A program made the position numbers and the translations under genes. From assembly GCA_025964155.1 (NCBI GenBank), contig JAOPZJ010000083.1, positions 1 to 44,684 on the forward strand: a stretch of DNA of 44,684 nt, read 5' to 3'. This document shows, one piece after another, positions 8,276 through 16,564 of the stretch. Numbering within the stretch: position 1 is the stretch's first letter; every line of letters begins with the position of its first letter. Source of the stretch: Solirubrobacterales bacterium (lineage in GTDB: Bacteria; Actinomycetota; Thermoleophilia; Solirubrobacterales; Solirubrobacteraceae). The notes beneath the pieces were generated by a model that was not told the origin of the DNA, made no database searches, and was given only the letters and a program-made list of their open reading frames with translations.

Positions 8276-8361
8276 AGAAGCCGTCTCGAGACCCGTACGT
8301 GGTCTGAGGTGCGCCCGCGAGACGGTTGCCTCAGGCCGCGCGAGGCATTGAGACGGCTTCT
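8276..8361. terminator. long inverted repeat between convergent genes
   Basis: AGAAGCCGTCTC (8276-8287) is the exact reverse complement of GAGACGGCTTCT (8350-8361). The loop is 62 bases and contains a partial second copy of the right arm (GAGACGGTTGCCTCAGGC at about 8319). It lies between the stop codons of two convergent genes and is placed to end transcription from both sides. Confidence 0.5.
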
Positions 8362-8744
8362 CAGGCCCGCCCGGCGGCGAAGCGGGCGAGAAAGCCAAAG
8401 CCGAAGCCGTAGATGACCAGCCCGAGAAGTGCGGGGAGAGACCGGCGCACCCAGGCGCTCGAGCTGTCCCCGGACACGAACGCGACAGGCGCCAGGAGCA
8501 GGTCGTCGCCGTCGTCCAGGAGTTCGCGCGGGGAGCCGTGCCGCGCCTCGCGTACCCGCTCCTGGGCAGGGCTGGGCGTCGCGTAGCCGGCGGGATCGGC
8601 GGTCGCGACGCCGTCCTGGCGTGCGATGCCCGCCTGGCTGGACTGCGACCCCGAGCGTGCCTCGTCGATGGCGAAGGCCGCGAACGACAGCAGGACGACG
8701 AGCGAGGCGACGATGGAGAAGATGCGGATCGGGCCCCGGAGCAT
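8361..8744 (-). CDS. small membrane protein of unknown function
   Basis: Not recognised. The 127-residue product has an N-terminal membrane helix (about residues 8-27, IFSIVASLVVLLSFAAFAI). A polar, Ser/Gln/Asp-rich loop of about 60 residues follows, then a second hydrophobic segment (about 103-120, LPALLGLVIYGFGFGFLARF). The start is uncertain: an in-frame ATG at 8777 would add MPGPDPAVDAS. It lies 60-93 bases downstream of pyrE on the same strand and could be the last gene of that unit. Codon use looks normal for the window. Confidence 0.65.
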   Translation of the reverse strand: MLRGPIRIFSIVASLVVLLSFAAFAIDEARSGSQSSQAGIARQDGVATADPAGYATPSPAQERVREARHGSPRELLDDGDDLLLAPVAFVSGDSSSAWVRRSLPALLGLVIYGFGFGFLARFAAGRA

Positions 8745-8837
8745 GCTTGCATCAACGGCAGGATCGGGCCCGGGCATGAGGGCCGAGGGCCGCGGATCGG
8801 CGATCCGGGGCCCCCGCCGGACGCCGTCTGACCAGCG

Positions 8838-9389
8838 CTAGGGCCGGTCGCGGTCCGGGTAGATGTCGTCGATGGTGGCCAGCGCGACGTACGGTGCGTC
8901 GCCGATCGCCGCCCGGATGGCGTCCGCGCCACCGGCGAGGCGGTCCAGCACGCTGACCACGCCGGCGATCTGCCGTCCCTCCGCGGTGAGTGCCTCGATC
9001 GCCTGCAGCGTCGACCCGCCGCTCGTCACGACGTCCTCGACGACGAGGCAGCGGTCGCCGTCGTCCAGGAAGGGCCCCTCTACGCGGCGCTGCAGGCCGT
9101 GCGCCTTGGTCTCCTTGCGGATGAGGAACACCTTGACGTCGGCCCCGGCCGCAAGCGCGGAGCAGGCGACGGGATCCGCGCCCATCGTCAGGCCGCCGAC
9201 GGCGGTGGCGCCCCACGCGTCCGCGTAGCCGGCGACGAGCTCCCCCATGACCTTGAAGCCCGCCGGGCGCAACGTCGCGCGCTTGGTGTCGACGTAGTAC
9301 TGCGCGGTGGCGCCGCTGCTCAGCACGACCTCGCCGATGACGAGGGCGTGGGCGCGAAGCTCGGTGATGAGGCGGTCACGGGCGTCCAT
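8838..9389 (-). CDS. pyrE: orotate phosphoribosyltransferase
   Basis: Joins orotate and PRPP to form orotidine 5'-monophosphate in pyrimidine synthesis. The 183-residue product has the family length. Landmarks are LSSGATAQYYVDTKRATL, LRPAGF, GLTMGADPVA, the flexible-loop IRKETKAHG, and the PRPP-binding VVEDVVTSGGST. The ATG at 9389 gives a normal PyrE N-terminus. A TAGCGT hexamer lies 8 bases before it. Confidence 0.96.
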   Translation of the reverse strand: MDARDRLITELRAHALVIGEVVLSSGATAQYYVDTKRATLRPAGFKVMGELVAGYADAWGATAVGGLTMGADPVACSALAAGADVKVFLIRKETKAHGLQRRVEGPFLDDGDRCLVVEDVVTSGGSTLQAIEALTAEGRQIAGVVSVLDRLAGGADAIRAAIGDAPYVALATIDDIYPDRDRP

Positions 9390-9397
9390 GGGCGCGC

Positions 9398-9403
9398 ACG
9401 CTA
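9398..9403 (-). promoter_or_regulatory. candidate -10 hexamer of pyrE
   Basis: Minus-strand TAGCGT ends 8 bases before the pyrE ATG. It sits in the 45-base gap after the MprF-like gene, so pyrE may have its own leaderless transcript. Confidence 0.35.
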
Positions 9404-9434
9404 TCGCCCGCGCGAGGACGGCCGCGGCACCACG

Positions 9435-11141
9435 CTAGTCGGCTGTGCGTGTCGGCCAGGCGGGCTTGGGGATCTGGCCCTCGGCCCAGGCCGCGGCCAG
9501 GCTCGTCTGCGTCCAGCCGAGCAGCGACCCTTCGTAGCAGAGGTACCGCGGCACCCAGCGCGGGGAGAACTTCGCGTTGAAGCGGTAGAGCGACTCGATC
9601 TGGAAGAACGGGTTGAGCACCTTGGCCACGCGGCCCAGGAGGCGCTCCCACAGGCCGTCGGGACTGTGCATGAGCCGTGCGAACGCCGCAAAGTTGAGCG
9701 AGACCTCCGCGATGTCGCACTCGTCGCGCAGCAGCTCGATCGACCGCACCACGAGCGCGTCGTTGAGGCCATTGGGCACGTCGACCTTGTCGCGGCGCAT
9801 GAAGCTCAGGGACACCGCCGACCGGCCGTAGGTCGGCACGAAGTGCAGGAAGCCGCGCACGACGCCGGCGACATCGCGGGCGACGACGACGACGCTCTCC
9901 TGCAGGTGCTCGCCCCCGATGCTGTTCATGGCCATGGAGAAGCCGCGCTCGGGCGCCCCCGCGCGCCAGCGCGCGCTGACGCCCTCCAGCGCGGCGACCG
10001 TCGCCTCGTCCAGGTCGCCGCCGCGGTGCAGGGCGATCGTGTAGCCGGCCCGCTCCACCCGGTTGACGGCCTGGCGGACCTTCTTGCGGCGCTTCTTGTC
10101 GATCACGAAGGTCGGCGTGTCGACCACGGCCTCGTCCCCGAGGTAGAAGGACTTCAGCCCGGCCTGGGCCCACAGCTCGGCCATCCCGGCGCAGGCACCG
10201 ACCACGCCCAGGCGCAGGCCGCGGATCTCGGCCAGGGCGCAGACCTCGCGCAGCAGTTGCGGGACGGCGTCCTGCGGGCCGACCGGGTTGCCGGCGACGA
10301 GCAGCACGCCGTTCTGCACCTTGTAGGCCAGCAGCGCCCGCCCGTCAGCGCTGTGGAGGTGCTCCAGGTCGTCGCGCAACTTGAAGAAGCTCAGCGTGTC
10401 GATGCCGTGGGAGCGGACGAGCTGCGCGGCGGCCGAGCGCGCCTGGGCACTGGGCAGGTGGACGGGGTCGCGAAACGGCCGGAAGAGCACCCAGGCGCTC
10501 CCGACGAGGGCGGAGGCGCCCAGTCCGGCCAGGGCCCAGTTGAGCCAGGCGACCGGGCCGGTCACCGGCAACACGGGACCGACGAGCCCGACGATGCGGG
10601 CGGCATCCGTCAGCGCCTGCCGGGGATCAGGGGACGGCGTGATCCAGTGCGCGGCGGCGAGCACGGCGAGCGTGGCGGTGGCAAGCGTCCCGGCCCAGAT
10701 GCCCGCGATGCGAAGCAGTGCCGTGCGCAGGCGCCCGTCGACGTGAACGGCGCAGAAGGCGTCGCGGGCCCACCAGACGAGGCCGGCGGCGGCCCACGAG
10801 GCAAAGGCCTCCTCCACGTCCAGGCCCTTGAGGATGTTCAGGGCGCCGGCGGCGAGCAGCAGCGCCAGGGCGACCCGCGCGGCACGCTGACGGCGCCGGC
10901 GGAGGTAGTAGCCCATGAGCAGCAGGGCCAGCCCGGCAGGGAGCGCCAAGCCGTGGGCCGCGAGCACGAGCTCGTGGGGCAGTGCTTCGTCGGTGGCGCG
11001 CAGGCGGCCGGGCAGCTCGGGCGTCAGCGCGCTGATGAGGTTGACCAGCCCGGCGGCAGCCACGGCCAGTCCGACGAAGGACGGCACCCAGTCCCCGCGC
11101 CGGTACGGGCGCAACGAGGGGGCAGGAAGTTCGTCGCGCAT
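9435..11141 (-). CDS. MprF-like membrane protein with DUF2156 (phosphatidylglycerol lysyltransferase) domain
   Basis: Resembles bacterial aminoacyl-phosphatidylglycerol synthases, which move an amino acid from tRNA to membrane lipid. The 568-residue product has about six hydrophobic helices in residues 20-225. A soluble GNAT-fold DUF2156 domain follows: LLAYKVQNGVLLVAGNPVGP, VGACAGMAELWAQAGLKSFY, VNRVERAGY and ALVVRSIELLRDECDIAEVS. The ending SPRWVPRYLCYEGS is typical. The membrane part is shorter than the 14-helix flippase of full MprF. The amino acid used cannot be told. GTG at 11153 is an alternative start. The real role could also be a DUF2156 acyltransferase on another lipid. Confidence 0.87.
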   Translation of the reverse strand: MRDELPAPSLRPYRRGDWVPSFVGLAVAAAGLVNLISALTPELPGRLRATDEALPHELVLAAHGLALPAGLALLLMGYYLRRRRQRAARVALALLLAAGALNILKGLDVEEAFASWAAAGLVWWARDAFCAVHVDGRLRTALLRIAGIWAGTLATATLAVLAAAHWITPSPDPRQALTDAARIVGLVGPVLPVTGPVAWLNWALAGLGASALVGSAWVLFRPFRDPVHLPSAQARSAAAQLVRSHGIDTLSFFKLRDDLEHLHSADGRALLAYKVQNGVLLVAGNPVGPQDAVPQLLREVCALAEIRGLRLGVVGACAGMAELWAQAGLKSFYLGDEAVVDTPTFVIDKKRRKKVRQAVNRVERAGYTIALHRGGDLDEATVAALEGVSARWRAGAPERGFSMAMNSIGGEHLQESVVVVARDVAGVVRGFLHFVPTYGRSAVSLSFMRRDKVDVPNGLNDALVVRSIELLRDECDIAEVSLNFAAFARLMHSPDGLWERLLGRVAKVLNPFFQIESLYRFNAKFSPRWVPRYLCYEGSLLGWTQTSLAAAWAEGQIPKPAWPTRTAD

Positions 11142-11247
11142 CGCAGAGACCACACCACGCCGAGGGCAAGGTTGCTTTAAGGCCGGGTGAGGATCCGCTC
11201 AGGTGGGGCGGGGTGCGACACTTGCATCGACGGGACCCCGGTTCTGC

Positions 11248-11319
11248 GCCCTCGTAGTCCAATGGATAAGACAACCGCCTCCTAAGCGGTGGATCCAGGT
11301 TCGACTCCTGGCGGGGGTA
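11248..11319 (+). tRNA. tRNA-Arg (anticodon CCU)
   Basis: A full cloverleaf can be drawn. The acceptor is GCCCTCG/CGGGGGT with G-U pairs. The D stem is GTC/GAC, the anticodon stem ACCGC/GCGGT with loop CTCCTAA (anticodon CCT at 11281-11283), and the T arm CCAGG-TTCGACT-CCTGG. A73 is the discriminator. CCA is not encoded. It decodes AGG, a rare codon here. No duplicate of its 3' end was found in the window, so there is no sign of an integrated element. Confidence 0.95.
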
Positions 11320-11338
11320 TGGCGAGGATCGACGTGCT

Positions 11339-11390
11339 TCTGGACAACGGCGGACGTGTGGGATAAACGTCCAGACGATGCTTGTCCGGA
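11339..11390 (+). other. nested stem-loop just downstream of tRNA-Arg
   Basis: Outer arms TCTGGACAA (11339-11347) and TTGTCCGGA (11382-11390) pair at 8 of 9 positions. Inside them GGACGT (11352-11357) and ACGTCC (11367-11372) pair perfectly around a 9-base loop. It lies 20 bases after the tRNA and about 200 bases before the importer operon. It may be a tRNA terminator/processing structure or part of the operon leader. Confidence 0.45.
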
Positions 11391-11591
11391 TCGGCCATCA
11401 AACGCTTGCGCGCATGCTGACAACGCCGCGTGCAGGTCAACAACTTGCCGACGCCGGCCTTGACGACGGGGTATGGTCATGTCCGTTCACCAAGGGGGAG
11501 AGCCGCACTCGGCTGCCCCGATGCGTCAGGCCGTCTCACCAATGAAGCCCATCTCCATGCTGCAGCACCGCACCGCTCGGACCGCCCGGCC

Positions 11592-12572
11592 GTGAGCACC
11601 CCGATCCTCGATCTCGCCAGGGAGCCGGAGCCCGCCGGCCACGAGGCCGACGGGCCTACCACGATCGCCGCGCGTTCGCCGCTGGAGCTCTTCTGGCGAC
11701 GCCTGCGCGGCGACAAGATCGCGCTCACGGCGCTGACCATCGTCGTGTTCGTCGTCCTTGTCGCGATCCTCGCCCCGCTCATCATCAAGATCGTCGGCAC
11801 CCCGAAGCCGAACATCACGAACTCGGACCTGACCGACGACTTCGGCCAGCCGCTCGGCCCCACCGCCAGCCACCCCTTCGGTGTGGACCAGCTCGGCCGC
11901 GACGTCTTCTCACGCGTCGTCTACGGCGCCCGCGTCTCGCTCATCACCGCGTTCGCCGCGACCACCCTCACGGTCCTGATCGGCGTCAGCATCGGGCTCA
12001 TCGCCGGCTACTACCGCGGTTGGGCCGACAGCCTCCTGACCCGCACGATGGACCTCGTGCTGGCCTTCCCCGTCCTCGTCCTCGCCGTCGGCGTGGGCGT
12101 GGCCTGCTCCGGTGCGGATGGCTGCCTCAACGGCCTCATCCAGCCCGGTCTGGGGGTCGTGATCTTCGTCATCACGCTCACCTCGTGGCCGTACATGGCA
12201 CGCATCGTGCGTGGGCAGGTGCTCTCGCTGCGCGAGCGCGAGTTCGTCGACGCCGCGCGCTCGCTCGGCGCCTCGGACACCCGCATCATCTTCCGGGAGA
12301 TCCTGCCCAATCTCGTCGCGCCGATCATCGTCTACGCGACGGTCCTCATCCCCCAGAACATCCTCTACGAGGCGGCGCTGAGCTTTCTCGGTGTCGGCGC
12401 CGATCCCGACACCGCCTCGTGGGGCCAGATGATCTCCGACGCCACCACGATCTTCCGCGACGCCTGGTGGTACATGACGTTCCCCGGCCTCGCGCTCCTG
12501 ATCACGGTCCTCGCCTTCAACCTCGTCGGCGACGGGCTGCAGGACGCCCTCAACTCCCGCACCGCGAAGTAG
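11592..12572 (+). CDS. ABC transporter permease, DppC/OppC type
   Basis: Inner-membrane subunit of a peptide/nickel-class importer; 326 residues. It has the OppC N-terminal signature (SPLELFWRRLRGDKIALTAL), a membrane helix, an external loop with HPFGVDQLGRDVFSRVVYGA, and then the five-helix permease core. The EAA loop contacting the ATPases is EREFVDAARSLGASDTRIIF. The ending LSFLGVGADPDTASWGQMI is typical of the family. The GTG at 11592 is chosen to give the usual short N-terminus; upstream in-frame sequence has no similarity. It is first in the operon, separated from permease B by the binding-protein gene. Confidence 0.93.
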   Translation: MSTPILDLAREPEPAGHEADGPTTIAARSPLELFWRRLRGDKIALTALTIVVFVVLVAILAPLIIKIVGTPKPNITNSDLTDDFGQPLGPTASHPFGVDQLGRDVFSRVVYGARVSLITAFAATTLTVLIGVSIGLIAGYYRGWADSLLTRTMDLVLAFPVLVLAVGVGVACSGADGCLNGLIQPGLGVVIFVITLTSWPYMARIVRGQVLSLREREFVDAARSLGASDTRIIFREILPNLVAPIIVYATVLIPQNILYEAALSFLGVGADPDTASWGQMISDATTIFRDAWWYMTFPGLALLITVLAFNLVGDGLQDALNSRTAK

Positions 12573-12685
12573 TTCCTTCGCCGATCACCGTTCGCATGAT
12601 GTTCGCCGTTCGCAGCAGGACCCGCAGTGCACTTGCCGTACGACTCGCACCGGGGCTCCCATGCCCCAAGACCGAAAGGACCGCC

Positions 12686-14452
12686 ATGACCAGTCGCATG
12701 CTGCGTCTTACCCTTGCCGGAGGTGTCGGCGCGCTCGCGCTCGGCGTCTCTGCCTGTGGCAGTAGTAACGATAAGAGCTCATCCACCGCCGCCAAGCCGG
12801 GCACCCCGGCCAAGGCACCGACGGAGGGCAAGCAGGGAGGGGTGCTGACCCAGCTCGGCGCTTCTGACGTCGACTACCTGGACACCGGTCATACCTATTA
12901 CACCGGTGGTTACCAGGTCGCCTACGCCACGAACCGGATGCTCTACTCGTTCAAGCCGGGCGAGGAGACCCCGACGGCCGACCTCGCCGACGGTGACCCC
13001 GTCATCTCGGCCGACGCCAAGACGGTCACCGTCAAGCTGAAGCCGGGCATCAAGTTCGCCCCGCCGGTCAACCGGGTGATCACCTCCAAGGACGTCAAGT
13101 ACGCCTTCGAGCGCTCGTTCTCCAAGAACGTGGGTGGTCAGTACACCTTCTACTTCGCCGCGATCCAGGGCGCCCCCAAGAAGCCGACCACCGGCGTCCA
13201 GCCGATCAGCGGCCTCGAGACGCCCGACGACAACACGCTCGTCATCAAGCTCTCCACCGCGGCCGCGCCGAGCATCGCGGCCGCCCTGGTGATGCCGATC
13301 ACGGCGCCGGTGCCGCCGGAGTACGCCAAGAAGTTCGACGCGAAGAACCCGTCGACGTACAACACGCACGTCATCGCGTCGGGCCCGTACATGGTCAAGA
13401 ACGACGCGCAGGGCAACACCACCGGGTACAAGGCGGGCAAGTCCATCGACCTCGTCCGCAACCCGAACTGGGACAAGTCCACGGACTACCGCCCGGCGTA
13501 CCTGGACGAGATCAAGCTGACGACGAACGAGTCGAACATGTCGGTGGCGGCCCAGCAGATCCTCAAGGGCTCCCACATGGCGATCGACACGAACCCGCCG
13601 TCCGCCGAGCTGAAGCTCGCGGCCACCCAGTACAAGGACCAGTACCAGCAGGTGCCGGCCGGTGGCTTCCGCTGGTTCCCGCTGAACACGACGATCAAGC
13701 CGCTGGACAACCTCGACGTCCGCAAGGCGATCCTCGCGGCGTTCGACCGCACCGCGGCCGTCAAGGCGCGTGGCGGCAAGTTCGTCGGCATTCCCGGGAC
13801 GCACTTCATCCCGCCGGGCATCCCCGGCTTCGACCAGGCCGGCGGTGAGAAGGGCATGGGTCAGGACTTCCTGGCCAACCCGCGTGGTGACATGGCGGTG
13901 GCCGAGTCCTACATGAAGAAGGCGGGCTACCCGTCGGGCCAGTACACGGGCAGCGACGAGCTGCTCATGGTCACGGCCAATGCCGATCCGGGCAAGGCGC
14001 AGGCGCAGGTCGCCAAGGCGCAGCTGGAGAAGCTCGGCTTCAAGGTGAAGCTGCGCACCGTTCCGCAGGACGCCGTGTACACGGAGTACTGCCAGGTGCC
14101 GGCCAAGAAGGTCGCGGTCTGCGGTTCCGCCGGGTGGTTCAAGGATTTCAACGACCCCCAGTCGATGCTCGAGCCCACGTTCAAGGGCAGCGCCATCGCG
14201 AAGGACGGCGGCAACAACAACCTGGCCCAGCTCAACGACCCGGCGATCGACGCGGCGATGGACAAGGCCGCGCTGCTCACCGGTGAGGCGCGCTACAAGG
14301 CCTGGGCGGAGATCGACAAGATGATCGTCGACCAGGCTCCGGCCGTCCCGTTCATCTGGGACAACACGACGATCGTGTGGTCCAAGGACGTCAACGGCTC
14401 GGTCAACGGGTACTACACGGCCCTCGACTACAACTTCACCTCGCTGAAGTAG
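12686..14452 (+). CDS. ABC transporter substrate-binding lipoprotein (family 5)
   Basis: Extracytoplasmic binding protein of the importer, 588 residues. A lipoprotein signal (residues 1-24) ends in the lipobox VSAC, with Cys24 the lipidated residue, followed by a Ser/Lys/Thr/Pro linker. The SBP_bac_5 fold is shown by TADLADGDPVISADAKTVTV, KLKPGIKF, VKYAFERS, SGPYMV, NPNWD and LDVRKAILAAFDR. The ending includes DKMIVDQAPAVPFIWDN. The start has a good ribosome site (AAAGGA, 5 bases before the ATG). Family members bind oligopeptides, dipeptides, nickel or sugars; the ligand cannot be read from sequence. Four Cys residues sit near the C-terminal half (CQVP, CGSAGW). Confidence 0.94.
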   Translation: MTSRMLRLTLAGGVGALALGVSACGSSNDKSSSTAAKPGTPAKAPTEGKQGGVLTQLGASDVDYLDTGHTYYTGGYQVAYATNRMLYSFKPGEETPTADLADGDPVISADAKTVTVKLKPGIKFAPPVNRVITSKDVKYAFERSFSKNVGGQYTFYFAAIQGAPKKPTTGVQPISGLETPDDNTLVIKLSTAAAPSIAAALVMPITAPVPPEYAKKFDAKNPSTYNTHVIASGPYMVKNDAQGNTTGYKAGKSIDLVRNPNWDKSTDYRPAYLDEIKLTTNESNMSVAAQQILKGSHMAIDTNPPSAELKLAATQYKDQYQQVPAGGFRWFPLNTTIKPLDNLDVRKAILAAFDRTAAVKARGGKFVGIPGTHFIPPGIPGFDQAGGEKGMGQDFLANPRGDMAVAESYMKKAGYPSGQYTGSDELLMVTANADPGKAQAQVAKAQLEKLGFKVKLRTVPQDAVYTEYCQVPAKKVAVCGSAGWFKDFNDPQSMLEPTFKGSAIAKDGGNNNLAQLNDPAIDAAMDKAALLTGEARYKAWAEIDKMIVDQAPAVPFIWDNTTIVWSKDVNGSVNGYYTALDYNFTSLK

Positions 14453-14460
14453 CCGCACTG

Positions 14461-14505
14461 GTCCGCAGTGGTGGCGGGCGCCTGGAGGCGCCCGCCACCG
14501 CGGAC
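14461..14505 (+). promoter_or_regulatory. 19-bp intercistronic hairpin between binding protein and permease B
   Basis: GGTGGCGGGCGCC (14470-14482) and GGCGCCCGCCACC (14487-14499) pair perfectly around TGGA. GTCCGC (14461-14466) and GCGGAC (14500-14505) extend the stem by 6 bp past a 3-base bulge. It starts 8 bases after the binding-protein stop. It probably protects the upstream mRNA or partly terminates, so that the binding protein is made in excess over the membrane subunits. Confidence 0.75.
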
Positions 14506-14528
14506 CGCGACGACCCCTAAGGACGCCC

Positions 14529-15482
14529 ATGGGCACCTACATCATCCGCAGACTCCTCTGGACGATCCTGCTGCTGTTCCTCATCAGCGCGATCACCTTC
14601 GTCATCTTCAACATCCTGCCGAGCGCGGATCCCGCGCTGCTGCGGGCCGGCAAGAACCCCACGCCTGAAGGCATAGCCGCGATCCGTCAGCAGCTCGGCA
14701 CCGACCGGCCCAAGATCGAGCAGTTCTGGTCCTACATGAAGGACCTCGTCTTCCACTTCAACTTCGGGCGCTCGTACATCAACGACGTCGATGTCAAGGC
14801 GACGATCCTCGACCGCCTGCCCAACACGCTCTTCCTCATCTCCGGTGCCGCGGTCATCTGGTTCACCGCCGGTGTCGTCATCGGCACGATCTCCTCCGTC
14901 AAGCGCGGGTCCATCTGGGATCGCGTCGCGATGGGCAGCGCGCTCTTGTTCATCTCCGCCCCCGTGTACTGGCTGGGCCTGGTGGTCACCTACCTCTTCT
15001 CCGACGACCTGGGCAAGTTCCCGCTGCTGCCCGGCGTCGGCGCCTACGCAGCGGCCCACGGCTTCTTCGCGCAGGCGCACGCGCTGATCATGCCGTGGAT
15101 GGTGCTGGCCGCCGCGTTCGCCGCGATCTACGCGCGACTGCTGCGCTCGAACATGCTCGAGGTGATGGGCGAGGACTACATCCGGACCGCCCGCGCCAAG
15201 GGGCTGCCAGGGCGCTCGGTCATCCGTCACGGCCTGCGCTCGGCGATCACGCCGCTCGTCACGGTCCTCGGCCTGGACGTCGGCATCCTTGTCGGCGGCG
15301 CGATCCTCACCGAGTCGGTGTTCTCGATCCCCGGCATCGGGCGGTTGTCGTTCGACGCCATCCAGCGCGGCGACCTGCAGACCATCCAGGGCACGACGCT
15401 CTTCCTGGCGCTGGCCGTGTGTCTCACGAGCCTCGTGGTCGACGTGCTCTACGCCTTCCTCGACCCGAGAGTCAGGTACTAG
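14529..15482 (+). CDS. ABC transporter permease, DppB/OppB type
   Basis: Second membrane subunit of the importer, 317 residues. It begins with the OppB signature YIIRRLLWTILLLFLISAIT and FNILPSADPALL, has the external domain with LGTDRPKIEQFWSYMKDLV and FNFGRSY, and then the permease core. The EAA loop is GEDYIRTARAKGLPGRSVI. It ends in VVDVLYAFLDPRVRY, as the family does. A GGACG ribosome site lies 4 bases before the ATG. The gene ends 2 bases before the first ATPase gene. Confidence 0.95.
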   Translation: MGTYIIRRLLWTILLLFLISAITFVIFNILPSADPALLRAGKNPTPEGIAAIRQQLGTDRPKIEQFWSYMKDLVFHFNFGRSYINDVDVKATILDRLPNTLFLISGAAVIWFTAGVVIGTISSVKRGSIWDRVAMGSALLFISAPVYWLGLVVTYLFSDDLGKFPLLPGVGAYAAAHGFFAQAHALIMPWMVLAAAFAAIYARLLRSNMLEVMGEDYIRTARAKGLPGRSVIRHGLRSAITPLVTVLGLDVGILVGGAILTESVFSIPGIGRLSFDAIQRGDLQTIQGTTLFLALAVCLTSLVVDVLYAFLDPRVRY

Positions 15483-15484
15483 TC

Positions 15485-16564
15485 ATGGCTCCGCTGCTGG
15501 AAGTCAAGGATCTAACGGTCCGCTTCACCACGGAGGACGGCGTCGTCAACGCCGTCGACGGTGTCTCGTACACCGTCGAGCCCGGGCGCACGCTTGGCAT
15601 CGTCGGCGAGTCCGGCTCGGGCAAGTCCGTGAGCTCCCTGACCGTGATGGGCCTGACACGCGCGCGCAACGCCGAGATCACCGGCGAGGTCCTCTTCGAC
15701 GGCAAGAACCTGCTGGAGGCCAGCGAGCAGGAGATGCGCACGGTGCGTGGCGGTCCGATCGCCATGATCTTCCAGGACCCCATGAGCTCGCTGCACCCGA
15801 TGTACCGGATCGGCCGCCAGCTCGTGGAGGCGGTGCAGATGCACCAGAAGGTGTCCAAGGCGGCCGCCCGTGACCGCGCCGCCGAGATGCTCGCGCTCGT
15901 CGGGATCCCCGACGCCCGACGGCGCCTGGACTCCTACCCGCACGAGTTCTCCGGCGGCATGCGCCAGCGGGTGATGATCGCGATGGGCCTGTGCAACAAC
16001 CCGCGCATGCTCATCGCCGACGAGCCGACGACCGCGCTGGACGTGACCGTCCAGGCACAGATCCTGGAGCTCATCCGGCGCCTGCAGTCCGAGCTGGACA
16101 CGGCGGTCATCCTGATCACCCATGATCTCGGGGTCGTCGCGGAGGTCACCGACGACATCGCCGTCATGTACTGCGGGCGCATCGTCGAGCGCGGGCCCAA
16201 GGACCAGATCTTCGCGGCTCCCCAGCATCCCTACACGTGGGGCCTGCTGAAGTCGATCCCTCGCCTGGACACGCCGCGCGATCAGCCCCTGGTCCCGATC
16301 GCCGGTCGCCCGCCGTCGCTCATCAACCGGCCCACCGGCTGCCACTTCCATCCCCGCTGCCCGTACGTGCGGCCGGAGTGCGTGACCGTGGACCCGACGC
16401 TCGAGCCGATCCCCAACGACCCGACGCACGTCGTGCGCTGCCTCATCCCCGCGGGCGAGCGCAAGCGGATCTGGGCGGACCTGAAGGCCGGCCGCACTCC
16501 CGCCGTCGCCGCGGTCGAGGCCGGGATCACCAACGACCCCGAGGAGGCCTCCGATGGCGCCTGA
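15485..16564 (+). CDS. ABC transporter ATP-binding protein, DppD/OppD type
   Basis: One of two ATPases that power the importer, 359 residues. Walker A is GESGSGKS (residues 41-48), the Q-loop [12 protein letters not shown], the signature [11 protein letters not shown], Walker [14 protein letters not shown] and the switch His [10 protein letters not shown]. The C-terminal oligopeptide-transporter domain contains [14 protein letters not shown], a four-Cys pattern (CX5CX5C) known to hold an iron-sulfur cluster in some family members. Its last 11 bases overlap the start of the next ATPase gene, so translation is coupled. Confidence 0.95.
   Translation: MAPLLEVKDLTVRFTTEDGVVNAVDGVSYTVEPGRTLGIVGESGSGKSVSSLTVMGLTRARNAEITGEVLFDGKNLLEASEQEMRTVRGGPIAMIFQDPMSSLHPMYRIGRQLVEAVQMHQKVSKAAARDRAAEMLALVGIPDARRRLDSYPHEFSGGMRQRVMIAMGLCNNPRMLIADEPTTALDVTVQAQILELIRRLQSELDTAVILITHDLGVVAEVTDDIAVMYCGRIVERGPKDQIFAAPQHPYTWGLLKSIPRLDTPRDQPLVPIAGRPPSLINRPTGCHFHPRCPYVRPECVTVDPTLEPIPNDPTHVVRCLIPAGERKRIWADLKAGRTPAVAAVEAGITNDPEEASDGA

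Noticed and set aside
11248-11319. tRNA-Arg as an attachment site for an integrated element
   Set aside because: No integrase and no repeated copy of the tRNA 3' end was seen in the window.
11472-11477. TATGGT as the promoter of the importer operon
   Set aside because: The hexamer is a fair -10, but no -35 stands at a proper distance and the leader would be over 100 bases, so it is not listed as a feature.
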